From Entomortierella parvispora (taxonomy: Eukaryota > Mortierellomycota > Mortierellomycetes > Mortierellales > Mortierellaceae): a stretch of DNA of 64,000 nt. Position numbers and translations under genes: made by a program. A model generated the notes under the pieces. The model made no database searches. It was given only the letters and a program-made list of their open reading frames with translations, and was not told where the DNA came from. Each line of letters begins with the position of its first letter. The stretch's first letter is position 1. Of the stretch, positions 45,606 through 54,491 are shown one piece after another. The DNA is taken from contig OY752146.1 of assembly GCA_963573315.1 (NCBI GenBank), positions 62,001-126,000 of the forward strand, written 5' to 3'.

Positions 45606-45930
45606 AAGTCGCGCCTGCCCAGCGACCTATAACATACCTCTGATCCAACCTCAAAAACCAAACCAGCAACGGCACCACAACTGTAAGAACTACTGTAAGA
45701 GCCATTGCACGAGCCACCACAAGAACGATCTCTCTTTGCAAAACCCCTGCAGGAGCGCCTCGGATCCTATCAAGAACGCTCAGGGGAACGAACGATCACA
45801 AGAAACCCTGTACCGCACATACCTTCACATCTTGGCCAGACCTTTGTAAGGCTATATGAGAAGACATACGCAATTATAGTCTAAGGATAGTAGTGTTGAT
45901 TTCGTAACTTACGTTTCACTATCTGTCCAC

Positions 45931-45938
45931 TATAAAAC
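45931..45938 (+). promoter_or_regulatory. TATA box, proximal, of the cysteine-rich protein gene
   Basis: tataaaac about 147 nt before ATG 46078. An earlier in-frame ATG at 45991 would be only about 30 nt from the expected transcription start and has a poorer context. Confidence 0.5.
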
Positions 45939-46077
45939 ACAACTGATCGTTCTTCAAGAGCCAAGTATCCCAAGGGCATTCAAAACACTCATGAGAACCA
46001 ATGCAATACCCGTCGCAAGAACAAACGCGTTAACCTTGGAACAACACATACTGGCCATCCCACTTTCTAGCCCAACT

Positions 46078-46545
46078 ATGGTTTCCCGTCCAATGTCCTC
46101 TCCAATCCTCTTTTTGGTTACACTTGCCATGGTTTTATCCATGGCATGCCCTGCACAGGCAGTGCTCTGCACCAGTATTTGCGCTGACTCTCCGCATGCT
46201 TTAAGTTGTGGCGCAGACAGTGCACCCACAAAAAACGGTGAATGCTGGACTTGTTGCAGCCATCATAGCATTCCAGCACCGCCAGCACCGTCAAGGATCT
46301 GCACCAGGATTTGCGCTAGCTCTCCGAATGTTTTAAATTGCGGCGTAGGCTGGGCACCCAAACAAAACGGTGAATGCTGGTCTTGCTGCGAGTCTGCACC
46401 TCCACCGCCACCACCTCCTCCACCGCCAGCACCGCCAAGGATCTGCACCAGGATTTGCGCTCGCTCTCCAGATGCTTTAAATTGCGGCGTAGGCTGGACA
46501 CCCAAACCAAACGGTGAATGCTGGTCTTGTTGCAGAAATATGTAA
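46078..46545 (+). CDS. Secreted protein with three six-cysteine modules
   Basis: 155 aa from ATG 46078, which has A at -3. An in-frame ATG at 45991 would add 29 residues and bury the signal peptide. Residues 1-28 are a signal peptide (hydrophobic SPILFLVTLAMVLSMA, cleavage near Ala-Gln-Ala). The mature protein has three modules of about 32 residues with the pattern C-T-x-I-C-A-x-S-P-x(4)-C-G-x(8-10)-NGEC-W-x-C-C, i.e. six Cys each, separated by Pro-rich linkers (one with a ten-Pro run). Modules 2 and 3 are nearly identical in DNA, so duplication was recent. Six-Cys spacing and linkers resemble small disulfide-rich carbohydrate- or protein-binding domains, but I do not recognise the family and give no function. 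Confidence 0.75.
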   Translation: MVSRPMSSPILFLVTLAMVLSMACPAQAVLCTSICADSPHALSCGADSAPTKNGECWTCCSHHSIPAPPAPSRICTRICASSPNVLNCGVGWAPKQNGECWSCCESAPPPPPPPPPPAPPRICTRICARSPDALNCGVGWTPKPNGECWSCCRNM

Positions 46546-46879
46546 AAGGACAAGTACCGCCAACTCCATTTCAAAATGAGCACACATGCTCTTGCCCTCA
46601 ATCGCCATTAAAAACCGGACAAACCTCGCCACTCCAAGTCAAACGAGCGTGCGCCTCTGGCCCCCAATTACCATCATACAACAACAATTCGCGCATCCAA
46701 TGTCCGTTGCCACAGAACTTTATTATCTTGTGAGCGGACAGAAATGGAAGAGGTCGTAATAAAGTTGGATTGCGAAAAGGTGGGGCCTTGGAAGCGGTGG
46801 AGAGCAACTGCATCTGCATTGAACAAGCTATAGTTGGGCGTCGCGACAGACCAGTACGCTTTGTGAGGTGAGGTGAGGT

Positions 46880-47934
46880 GATTTAATGACAGGTAGGGAA
46901 TTTGACTCGGAGGTTCTTTTTGCCATCACAAGAAGATCGTACCGCCAGCGGTCGTCGGGTAAAGAGGTAGTGATATCCATCGGCATCTGGGGGTAGCGAA
47001 TAATGTGTTTGTGTAGAATTCAATTGCTGTCGAAAAACCTGCAAACCACCGCAGCGAGGTATTGGAGGTGAAACTCGAGGAAAGGAGGAGGATAGTGGTC
47101 TCGAGTGGTTGTGAAGACGATCGCGATGAGCTTGAGGGCGACTCTGGCAACTCCATGGGTGATGGCGAATCGTATGGCTGCCGGATTCCAGCACTGAAGA
47201 GGCAAAGTGGCTCCTTGCTCATGATTACCAGTTGGTAGGTATTGGAGAAAGTAGCCAAGAGGGTAGAAATGGCCCAAATCAGCGGGTCACTCACGAATAC
47301 ATGTAGGAGATAATCGGTGAAAGTTGAAGGCAAAGAGATGCGAGTAGAGAAACGGTGAATAGGAAGAAGGGTCGCAAAGGCGAGAGAAGAAGTCCACGAG
47401 GCGTTAGTCCACGAGGCGTTCCTACACGTAATCTTGGTGAGATCCAAAGAGGCGCATCTGAGAAATAAGAAAAAGTTGGGCGAAACGGAATACCAATGCA
47501 ATGAAGGTAGTGAGTATGCAGAGTGTGTATCGGACGACTTCGTGGGATTTCTGAATTACAAACAACAGGTTGTCGAAGACACTCTGTAGAAAAAATCGAC
47601 TAGAGCAAACACGGGAAGGGAAGGATGTAATCGATAAAGGAATTTGAAAACGATATGAAGGGAGCAAGGTACTTCAGACATGTTGTGAGTATTCTATGAC
47701 ACCGATCAATTGACTGATCTTCTGGATAAACTCCCAAAGGGATCTAACGCGGAACAGGTGGTTTTTCATGGAACAAACTGGGCAATTCTGCTGGAGTGGT
47801 TGCAGTAGGAGTGGCTTGGCGACAAAGGACAGCAAGAGTGTGGGAGTGGCGGTAACAATTATGATGCAAGCCATTACTGCAACTTCAAGTTGCATGAGGC
47901 CTCTTTCGCTTTCGTCTAGCCACCTACATTTCAC
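46880..47934 (-). other. Possible - strand multi-exon membrane-protein gene or remnant
   Basis: Several adjacent - strand frames have hydrophobic helical composition: 47934-47680 begins with ATG and contains AVMACIIIVTATPTLLLSFVA; 47660-47463 contains YTLCILTTFIALVFRFAQLFLI before a tctcag acceptor; 47420-47020 contains further helical segments. I could not fix the junctions with confidence. Part of the first exon lies in a repeat also found at 52998. Not recognised. Confidence 0.3.
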
Positions 47935-47956
47935 CTTGACCTGCCATCCATTTGCC
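47794..47956 (+). repeat. Dispersed direct repeat, copy 1
   Basis: About 160 nt closely matching 52998-53152 in the same orientation, with small insertions/deletions. It starts at gagtggttgcagtaggagtg and ends near tttgcc. It lies about 110 nt upstream of the Crinkler-type header. Confidence 0.8.
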
Positions 47957-48067
47957 CCGGCATAATAATCACTCCTTTCAACTTAGCCATCACTCTTTCT
48001 CCTCCCCCATATTTTATTTTCTCTCTTCATACCTGTCTGCCCTGCTCCTTCCATGCTTTGCAACACC

Positions 48068-48417
48068 ATGCCCGACAGTCGCCTGAGCCTGTTCTGTCTT
48101 GCTGAAGGCGGGTCAACCCCTTTCCCTGTCAAGATTGGGTCCAGCAAGTCTGTGGGCGAGCTCAAGAAAGCCATCAAAAACTGAGAAGGCTCCACGATTT
48201 GATGGTATCACAGCCGATGAACTTATCCTCTGGTCTTTCTCGATTCCTGTCTCTGATGGCGACGATGACCACGACGACGAGGTATCCATCTTCATCGACA
48301 ATATACCTAAAGACGACAAGAAGAAACTCGAGGCAACCCGTGAGCTCTACGGTGTCTCTCTGGAGGAAGCAGCAAAAACGTGATCCACATCATCGTCCAG
48401 CGACTGCCTCCAGGTAA
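48068..48417 (+). pseudogene. Broken Crinkler (CRN)-type N-terminal header
   Basis: The frame from ATG 48068 starts like a Crinkler header (ubiquitin-like N-terminal region with a Leu-Phe-Cys-Leu strand and an ELKKAIK helix). It is then cut by a frameshift near 48175-48184, after which the family-like sequence (PRFDGITADEL, WSFSIPV) continues in another frame to 48383. A further shift near 48380 precedes the terminal IHIIVQR-P-P-G type block, followed by a gtaata donor-like site. At least two shifts mean it cannot encode a full header. No CRN C-terminal effector domain follows; instead a HAT1 fragment begins at 48556. Headers of this type occur in oomycete, chytrid and Mortierella/Rhizophagus proteins. 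Confidence 0.6.
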
Positions 48418-48555
48418 TAATAACGCGCTTTTACTTTCAATGACCACATGTGCCTGGCTCGTTTTGATATTCCACGTGTGCTCACTCCGACATAGTTCAA
48501 ACTCCTGCCACTGTACCTATCCTGTCCCCGTGCGCAGTTCCACTCCATTCTCGTT

Positions 48556-49270
48556 TTATCGAGGACACGGATGAAAAATGGGAGACTCGACTCTTGTTTG
48601 AGAGTGCCTCTGAGAATGGCCACGAGAATTACAACTTTGTGGGTTATTGCATCATGTATCCGTATTTTTGCTACCCAGACCAAGTTCGCATGAGGACCAG
48701 GTAATGTATTTTGAACCAGGATCCTGCGAGAGAAAAGGCATCAAGGCCATCATGCATACCAAAGACTGACGCAGTGGTCGAAATTATTATTTTCTATCCT
48801 TGAAGTCTTCTTGATCTTACCATCCTATCAATGGGCCATGGAGGCAGGCTGTATCAATCACTTTACAACGATTTTTGCAGTCGGAAGAACATTCAGGAGA
48901 TGACTGGTAAACGGCAGACAACTCTTTGTTGGAAACAAGAGAAAAATGATGAAGATTAATAACAAAACTCACGCCTTGCCTATCCCATCCTTCGATTTTG
49001 TCTCTATTCAATAGTCGAGGATCCAAACGAAGAGTTTTCAAATATGCGGGACAAGAACGATATGAGATATTTGACCGCCAAGGGTGTTTTCAAAGGTCTG
49101 AAGGCGCTATTAAGAAGAAGCAGATCGAAAAGACGGCACAAAAGTTCAAGTTGACCAAGATTTGTTCTTCCTACACAACTAACAGTTGCCATGATGTTTT
49201 ATATTGTTATATTGATCATCCCTGTTCATTACATAAAATAGCGTCAAGTGGCTCGTTGTTATGAAATGGC
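48556..49270 (+). pseudogene. Partial HAT1 pseudogene (exons 5-8 with introns)
   Basis: Closely matches 44115-44862 of HAT1, including three introns, so it arose by DNA duplication rather than retroposition. It begins abruptly inside exon 5 (atcgaggacacgg) and stops early in exon 8 after the GCTCGTTGTTATGAAATGGC block. Deletions break it: exon 6 lost bases after its acceptor and in the acetyl-CoA motif region, and exon 7 lost a base at ggcgct (49107), shifting frame. It sits directly behind the CRN-type header remnant. Confidence 0.85.
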
Positions 49271-49363
49271 TATGCTTGTTCGTCGGACCTTTCTCTGGCT
49301 GTCAGTTCCACCGATTCTATTGACACGGAGAGCCGGGAACATGTTTTAATCGCACCAGTGACA

Positions 49364-49648
49364 ATGCCATTCACCACGCCGTCAAATCATTCAGATCTCA
49401 CTCAGGAGCATGCACAAAGGAAACGCAGCCATGAGGATGCTATTCTTTACGCCTGTGAACAAAGCCATTGCTCGGAGATGGACAAAAAAAAGACTCTGGT
49501 CATGACGGAAGCTTGGGGTTTGATCCCCTTTTCCCTCGCAGACTCTCTTGGTAATGAACAAAACTTCCTTGGACGTCCTGACGTCATTGCAAAGATTCCC
49601 CCGGCCACATTGAATCTCAAGAGAAGTAGACATGAACAAGCCAATTAG
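49364..49648 (+). CDS. Small hypothetical protein
   Basis: 94 codons from ATG 49364, charged at the start (QEHAQRKRSHEDAILYACEQ) and ending basic (NLKRSRHEQAN). No family recognised. It may be the first exon of a longer gene, but I found no convincing junction with the frame at 49906. Confidence 0.3.
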   Translation: MPFTTPSNHSDLTQEHAQRKRSHEDAILYACEQSHCSEMDKKKTLVMTEAWGLIPFSLADSLGNEQNFLGRPDVIAKIPPATLNLKRSRHEQAN

Positions 49649-49905
49649 TGTGAAGCCCGCTCTCCTGTTTCGTCTCCTGGATGAGATACCCTATTGACAA
49701 AGTCACATTTTGCAGCCGTATTACAAACACGAAAGGATATCGAGATAAAAGAGTCTGTTTCGGGCCTTCTGAATGAGGACTGGGATTTTCAACCGCAGTA
49801 CCGCTTTGCTTGTGCCAAGTCTTTATCGGCTCGATTCTACACCACTGCAACAACGGAAGAGCCGCGATAATCAACACATGTAAGGCGTATGGAAGGACAT
49901 AATCT

Positions 49906-50331
49906 GTGGATGCCCATCGAGAAGTCTCTTCTGTCAAAAAGGGCATACCAACGTCCACATCTCTGCCACCGATCACGAGGTCACGCTACGATGAGGTTTG
50001 GTCCATTACTGTTGCTGCACAGGATGGACTAAGACTCGTCATTGGTACACAGTCATGCAATGTATTGATCACGTCATCCCTTCGTTTGGACACTCTAGGG
50101 ATGAGCGCCGTAGGTGGATCCACACTATCATTCCAAGTTAACACCACTGAAGACTCAAAAGCGATTCGGATTTTCTTGGACATGGAATCAGTGGATGCTG
50201 CGTTCGATGTGTCACGCGACAAAATGCTTGGACTGCGTCCAAACGTCACATTCTTTGTCATATCCGACAGTTACGGACAAAATTTCATGATGCATCAACA
50301 TGCTATTTATGTCGAGCCTCTGGTTACCTGA
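49906..50331 (+). other. Orphan reading frame without ATG
   Basis: About 140 codons of protein-like sequence (mixed beta-like strands such as SLRLDTLG and SKAIRIFLDMESVDAAFDV) opening at a GTG right after a stop codon. Possibly a terminal exon or a decayed gene. Not recognised. Confidence 0.25.
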
Positions 50332-50340
50332 GAAGACACC

Positions 50341-50583
50341 ATGTCAGTCAACCATATTCTGTCTTTACCCTCATCAACTTTGATCAATCACAGCCTCGAG
50401 GTGGAGCAGATAAAAAAAAGAACCGTTGTTAAAAAGGGCTTGATCTCAGCTGCTCGTATCAACAAGGATTCTCATCTGCTTAGAATACCCCATTCGATTG
50501 AAGTCGTCTGCAATGGATTTATCTCAGCTACGAACCCCAAACATATGTACCGCAGAAATGGGTACCCCTTAAACACCACTTAA
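50341..50583 (+). CDS. Small hypothetical protein
   Basis: 80 codons from ATG 50341, Lys-rich centre (QIKKRTVVKKGLISAARINK). It starts 10 nt after the stop of the previous frame. Not recognised. Could be a remnant. Confidence 0.2.
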   Translation: MSVNHILSLPSSTLINHSLEVEQIKKRTVVKKGLISAARINKDSHLLRIPHSIEVVCNGFISATNPKHMYRRNGYPLNTT

Positions 50584-50721
50584 TACGAGGTAAGAAACGT
50601 GGCTAGACGCGCACTTGATTCGGAATCTGGTTTTAAAAGTTGTCTTCTATCCCTGTAAATAGCAAATAGCACAAAATGGGGGTTAATCTCACTGGAAGTC
50701 AACTTGCGACTATGTCAAAAT

Positions 50722-51373
50722 TCAAGAGGTAACAAGCTGGCTGTAGATGTCCCTCTCTTCATGGTATCCATGGGCCTTGATGTTGATTTCATACACAACT
50801 TCTTCAACTTGGAAAGTAACCAGGCGATAGCCGGCAGCATCTACCTCACCTACAGTCAGAGAGCTGGTGAGCTCCAGAGCGACAGAATTGATGCTGAAGT
50901 GCCTCATTGTACCATAAATGAATTGCTGGCCATGCATTGTTTCCTTACCGATAGGGGTGGATGGGGAGAGACGTGTCTCCTGAGGGGATTCTAGCCCAAG
51001 GATGGACATGTTGCCTCCAAGGAAACCAGTGTACGCTGTAAGAATATGTCTGTGCTCTTCAAGCATGATTGATGTCTGTTGCCTCTAGATATTTTTGAAT
51101 CAATTTGCGGAAAAGTTTGTGGATCGAGAGGCAATTGGCGCCCCTTAAGTAACACACGATCACCAGGTTGGGAGGTTCAGAAGGCCAAGAAGTTGCAAGT
51201 GGCGAGATCTTCTTGACCAAAGTGTTTCGCGTGCTGATGTTGGATTGAGAGCAAGTGCAGGGAGCAGTCGCCTGACGGCTTAATTGTAGCCGTACTTTGT
51301 TGTCCACGTTTCGTGCGGGAGCTTGTGTTATAAAGGGAAGGTTGAAGGGTCTTGACAAGAATGTTTTATTCAA
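50722..51373 (-). pseudogene. Possible decayed - strand gene
   Basis: Two overlapping - strand frames with protein-like composition: 51373-51059 ends ...FRKLIQKYLEATDINHA, and 51066-50722 starts from an ATG in another frame (EEHRHILTAYTGFLGG...). Their junction at 51059-51066 looks like a frameshift in one original protein. Not recognised. Confidence 0.3.
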
Positions 51374-51487
51374 AGAAGCTCGATTTTCTTTATTTCATGT
51401 GCTTTTGGTTGTACATGTTGCGCCTAGAGCGTGTGCTCAATGGGGTATTTCTTGTTGTTCGTATTGTGGACTCTTAGTGATGCTGGT

Positions 51488-51650
51488 GATTCATTGTTTC
51501 CTTGTTCTCCTTATCGTTTCGTCGTTGTTTGTTGTCTGTTACTATTCTTTTGCTCTAGTGCCGCCGATGATTCATTGTTTCCTTGTTATTCCTATCGTTT
51601 TCATCGTTCTTTGTTGTCTGTTGCTATTCTTTGTCGCGAGTTCATTGTCC
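51488..51650. repeat. ~81-bp tandem duplication
   Basis: A unit starting gattcattgtttccttgtt at 51488 recurs from 51569 with a few changes. The T-rich translation is a spurious hydrophobic repeat. Confidence 0.75.
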
Positions 51651-52837
51651 TTTTGCTTCAGCCTGTGGGACGAGTTGATCACAATCTAATTTGGCACTTC
51701 CCGCGCGCGACACATCGGACCTGATCTGTGCTTCCGACCGTTACAGTAAAACGCTGATACTCTCACTTCGGTGATGTTGCAAGTCTTTCGTCTAAGGCAC
51801 ACACTAAAATGGAACGCTCCACGCGCTTTGCCACCACTCCCACGCCACTCAACTTCACCTGCTGCACTTGAATTTTTCGTCTCACGACCCTGGTCTTGGG
51901 TGAGGTGGATCCATTCGCTAAAAGCAGGCCCCAAATCTTCATTCACAAAGATTCCGTATCCAATGGAGCGAGAGGGTCTTCCTTGTGCTCAGGGGAATAC
52001 ATCTCCGCCAACTCATCCAAGATCTTCGTCTTTTGCATTCAAAGCCCTCACCATAGAGCCAGTATGAGAGATCGATTAAGATAAAAGAATCCTTTTGGCG
52101 TTTCTGGTGATCTTGCGCAAGGGCAGAAATGGGAATTGCGCAGAGTCAGTGGCCTCCTCAATCTCCTGTAAATCCTCTAAGACGTCGAAATTCAATTAAC
52201 AAACTGTGAGATAGATGGCTTCTATCCAGCATAGACCACTTTGGTTTGAATACCTAAGTCATCGATGGAAACATCATGTATGCATGGCCCTCCGAGTCAG
52301 CGTCATCGTTGGTATTCGATCCAAACCGTTAATTTGGTGTTTGTTTGTTCCTGTGCGGTTTTTGCCTCGCAGAACACGAATATCCCAAAAACTCCAACTG
52401 CCGAACGCAGTAATTCGGAGTTGATCCGGTAATGACCTTATACGATTTGATTTCATTGATGCCATCGAGGTACAGTTGGAGGCCTGATGGGTAACAAGCA
52501 AGACAATTTTGTACGCTCCATGGAAGTGATGTTGTCCTAATTGTCCTAAAAAAATTGATGCATAGCCTTGTTCTTCGGGAAGAGGAAAAAATATCGCCCC
52601 TTGGTAGGCAGGTTCAACAGTCATCAAGAGTAGGATGGAGTGCCGAAAAAGTGGAACTTGGTGTCCTTTAAAATGGTGGGTGGAAAGCTAGCGAGAAATG
52701 ATGAAGCTAATAAATATCAAAGGAGGAAGAAAACCTGAAATGCGTTAAAGGCACAGAGTTGTAATAATACTGCAAACTTGGGGTTACGCCATCATACAAT
52801 CGCCAAAGACCGCAACCAGAATCTCACTGAGCTGAGG
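51651..52837. other. Accessory stretch without recognisable gene
   Basis: Only short frames on either strand (for example - strand 52627-52274). None has family features or convincing splice links. Confidence 0.4.
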
Positions 52838-52950
52838 GCCGCCAAACTAGTACCTACCTTGATGCATCCGCCAAAAGCCGCGTCGCACCTGTCCAGCATC
52901 CCAATGCGCCGAAGGCCGCCAAGTGAGTACGGTACCTTGATGCATCCACT
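52838..52950. repeat. ~73-bp tandem duplication
   Basis: Two copies of a block with gccgccaa followed by taccttgatgcatcc (52841-52872 and 52914-52947), separated by intervening sequence. Confidence 0.65.
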
Positions 52951-52997
52951 TATACCTTAATGCATGGTTAATGAAAGCGCGCAAGTAAAATGATGTG

Positions 52998-53152
52998 GAG
53001 TGGTTGCAGTAGGAGTGGATTGACGACAAAGGACAGTTGTCAAGAGTGTGGGAGTGGCGGTAACAATTATGAAGCAAGCCATTATGAGCTTGATGCAACT
53101 TACTTTTGTCTAAGCCACCCACATTTCATTACGACCTGTCATCGCTTTTGCC
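52998..53152 (+). repeat. Dispersed direct repeat, copy 2
   Basis: Matches 47794-47956 in the same orientation, 5.2 kb downstream, here about 260 nt upstream of the F-box gene. Confidence 0.8.
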
Positions 53153-53408
53153 ATCACGCAGCAGCAGGGTGCCAATTCCACGTTTTCGACTCTTGTCATC
53201 ACACAAGCAAACCCACACACACACACGCAAACACACGCAAACGCCCAAACTCCTGTGCTGTTGCATTTGAAGGCGCACACTTTCAACTCGCTGAACTGCA
53301 GGTATGGTTTCGTCCTATGAAAAGAAATGTTCTCGTGGCCTCGTACATTGTTTTAGCAATTCACAGTCTTTCGTATGAATGGTCCTTGCGAAAATCAGCC
53401 ATCCTACC

Positions 53409-54425
53409 ATGAACGAATTGCCAGACGAACTACTTTATAAAGTCCTTGGTCATTTGGAAGTGCTTGACACATTCAGAATAGCCATGGTCTGTAAGCGACT
53501 GAGGCTTGCATCTACAAGCATTACAGGTGCCAAGTTAGCTGATTTTTCTTCTCTCCCAGTGAACCTGAAGAACGGTTTCCAGCTGAGTGTCCTTTCAGTC
53601 GTTAACATGAAGATCCTCAGACGATACCAATCAGTCGATGTAAGCAGGACTGGAGTCACAGCCCACGATATCCTGCGGCTCCTTCGATGTGGCCTCACGG
53701 AAATCACAATCCACTTTTGCTTCAACATTGATACCCGATCTCTTCTAATGCAACTCCGGGAGTTTGGGGCAGAAAATGCTGATGTGAGTGTCTCGCTTCA
53801 TGTCACACGAAGCAGTATTCGCATGTGGCTTTACCATAGGGCGGACCTGGCGCCATATTCTGGAAACATCTGCATCTACGATGATAGCGCGCCTAGTCCA
53901 AAGTATGATCTCCTGACGAATATGCCCCCAAAAGAGGGGGAAGGACGTATTTGCCATGTATGCAGTCGCATCGTCCAGGATGGTCCACCAGGAGAAGGCA
54001 GATGTGATGATTGTGGTATGCCCACTTGTGCAGAGTGTGAGGTTGCTCATTGCAGCTATTTCGTTCGGCCACCAGTGCACCATCGACCACATAGCTGTTG
54101 CACGGTATGTTTTGAAAGGTACACCTGTCCAACTTGCGGCGCCCACGAGATTCAGGGTCACAACAATTCATCGTATAGAGGTGCAAAGATTGCTCAGTGT
54201 CGCTTCTGTCCTCGCCGTACCTGTCAAAATTGCCCTAGCCGTGTTACTTTGTGTGTAGAATGCCACGCTTGGCTTTGCCCCGACTGTGCTTTTATGCACG
54301 CTGGTACACAGTGTGCTGCAGTAGAGCGCTCTATTATACTGGATAGTTTTAAATGTGGAAATCCTCCGACGCCTTCCGAATTACAGCGTCTCACTCAGAA
54401 GTCTCTCTTTGATCAACTGACCTGA
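53409..54425 (+). CDS. F-box protein with cysteine-rich zinc-binding C-terminus
   Basis: Single-exon, 338 aa. Residues 1-40 form an F-box (MNELPDELLYKVLGHLEVLD, then FRIAMVCKRLR), which would dock to Skp1 in an SCF ubiquitin ligase. A short Leu-rich middle follows. The last ~170 residues hold many CxxC pairs (ICHVCSRIV, RCDDCGMPTCAEC, CCTVCFERYTCPTC, QCRFCPRRTCQNC, LCVECHAWLCPDC) with His between, consistent with two or three zinc-bound treble-clef or B-box-like modules, probably the substrate-binding part. AATAAA at 54469 marks the 3' end. Substrate unknown. Confidence 0.72.
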   Translation: MNELPDELLYKVLGHLEVLDTFRIAMVCKRLRLASTSITGAKLADFSSLPVNLKNGFQLSVLSVVNMKILRRYQSVDVSRTGVTAHDILRLLRCGLTEITIHFCFNIDTRSLLMQLREFGAENADVSVSLHVTRSSIRMWLYHRADLAPYSGNICIYDDSAPSPKYDLLTNMPPKEGEGRICHVCSRIVQDGPPGEGRCDDCGMPTCAECEVAHCSYFVRPPVHHRPHSCCTVCFERYTCPTCGAHEIQGHNNSSYRGAKIAQCRFCPRRTCQNCPSRVTLCVECHAWLCPDCAFMHAGTQCAAVERSIILDSFKCGNPPTPSELQRLTQKSLFDQLT

Positions 54426-54491
54426 CCGACGCGCCGACCTTATCCTTCCCTTTCTCTTCTACTCAATCAATAAAACATCTGTATATACCAC

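Larger units (their letters stand above)
45052..45990. other. Intergenic region with two tandem-repeat arrays and two TATA boxes
   Basis: No gene is seen between HAT1 and the cysteine-rich secreted protein. It contains a 22-bp repeat (45251-45315), a degenerate pyrimidine repeat (45331-45500) and TATA-like sites at 45597 and 45931. Confidence 0.6.

Noticed and set aside
45991..46077. Upstream in-frame ATG (45991) of the cysteine-rich secreted protein
   Set aside because: It would put 29 polar residues before the signal peptide, has a weak context and lies very close to the expected transcription start.
51297..51724. Hydrophobic + strand frames with an internal repeat
   Set aside because: They come from the T-rich 81-bp tandem duplication and there is no ATG-initiated, splice-supported gene.
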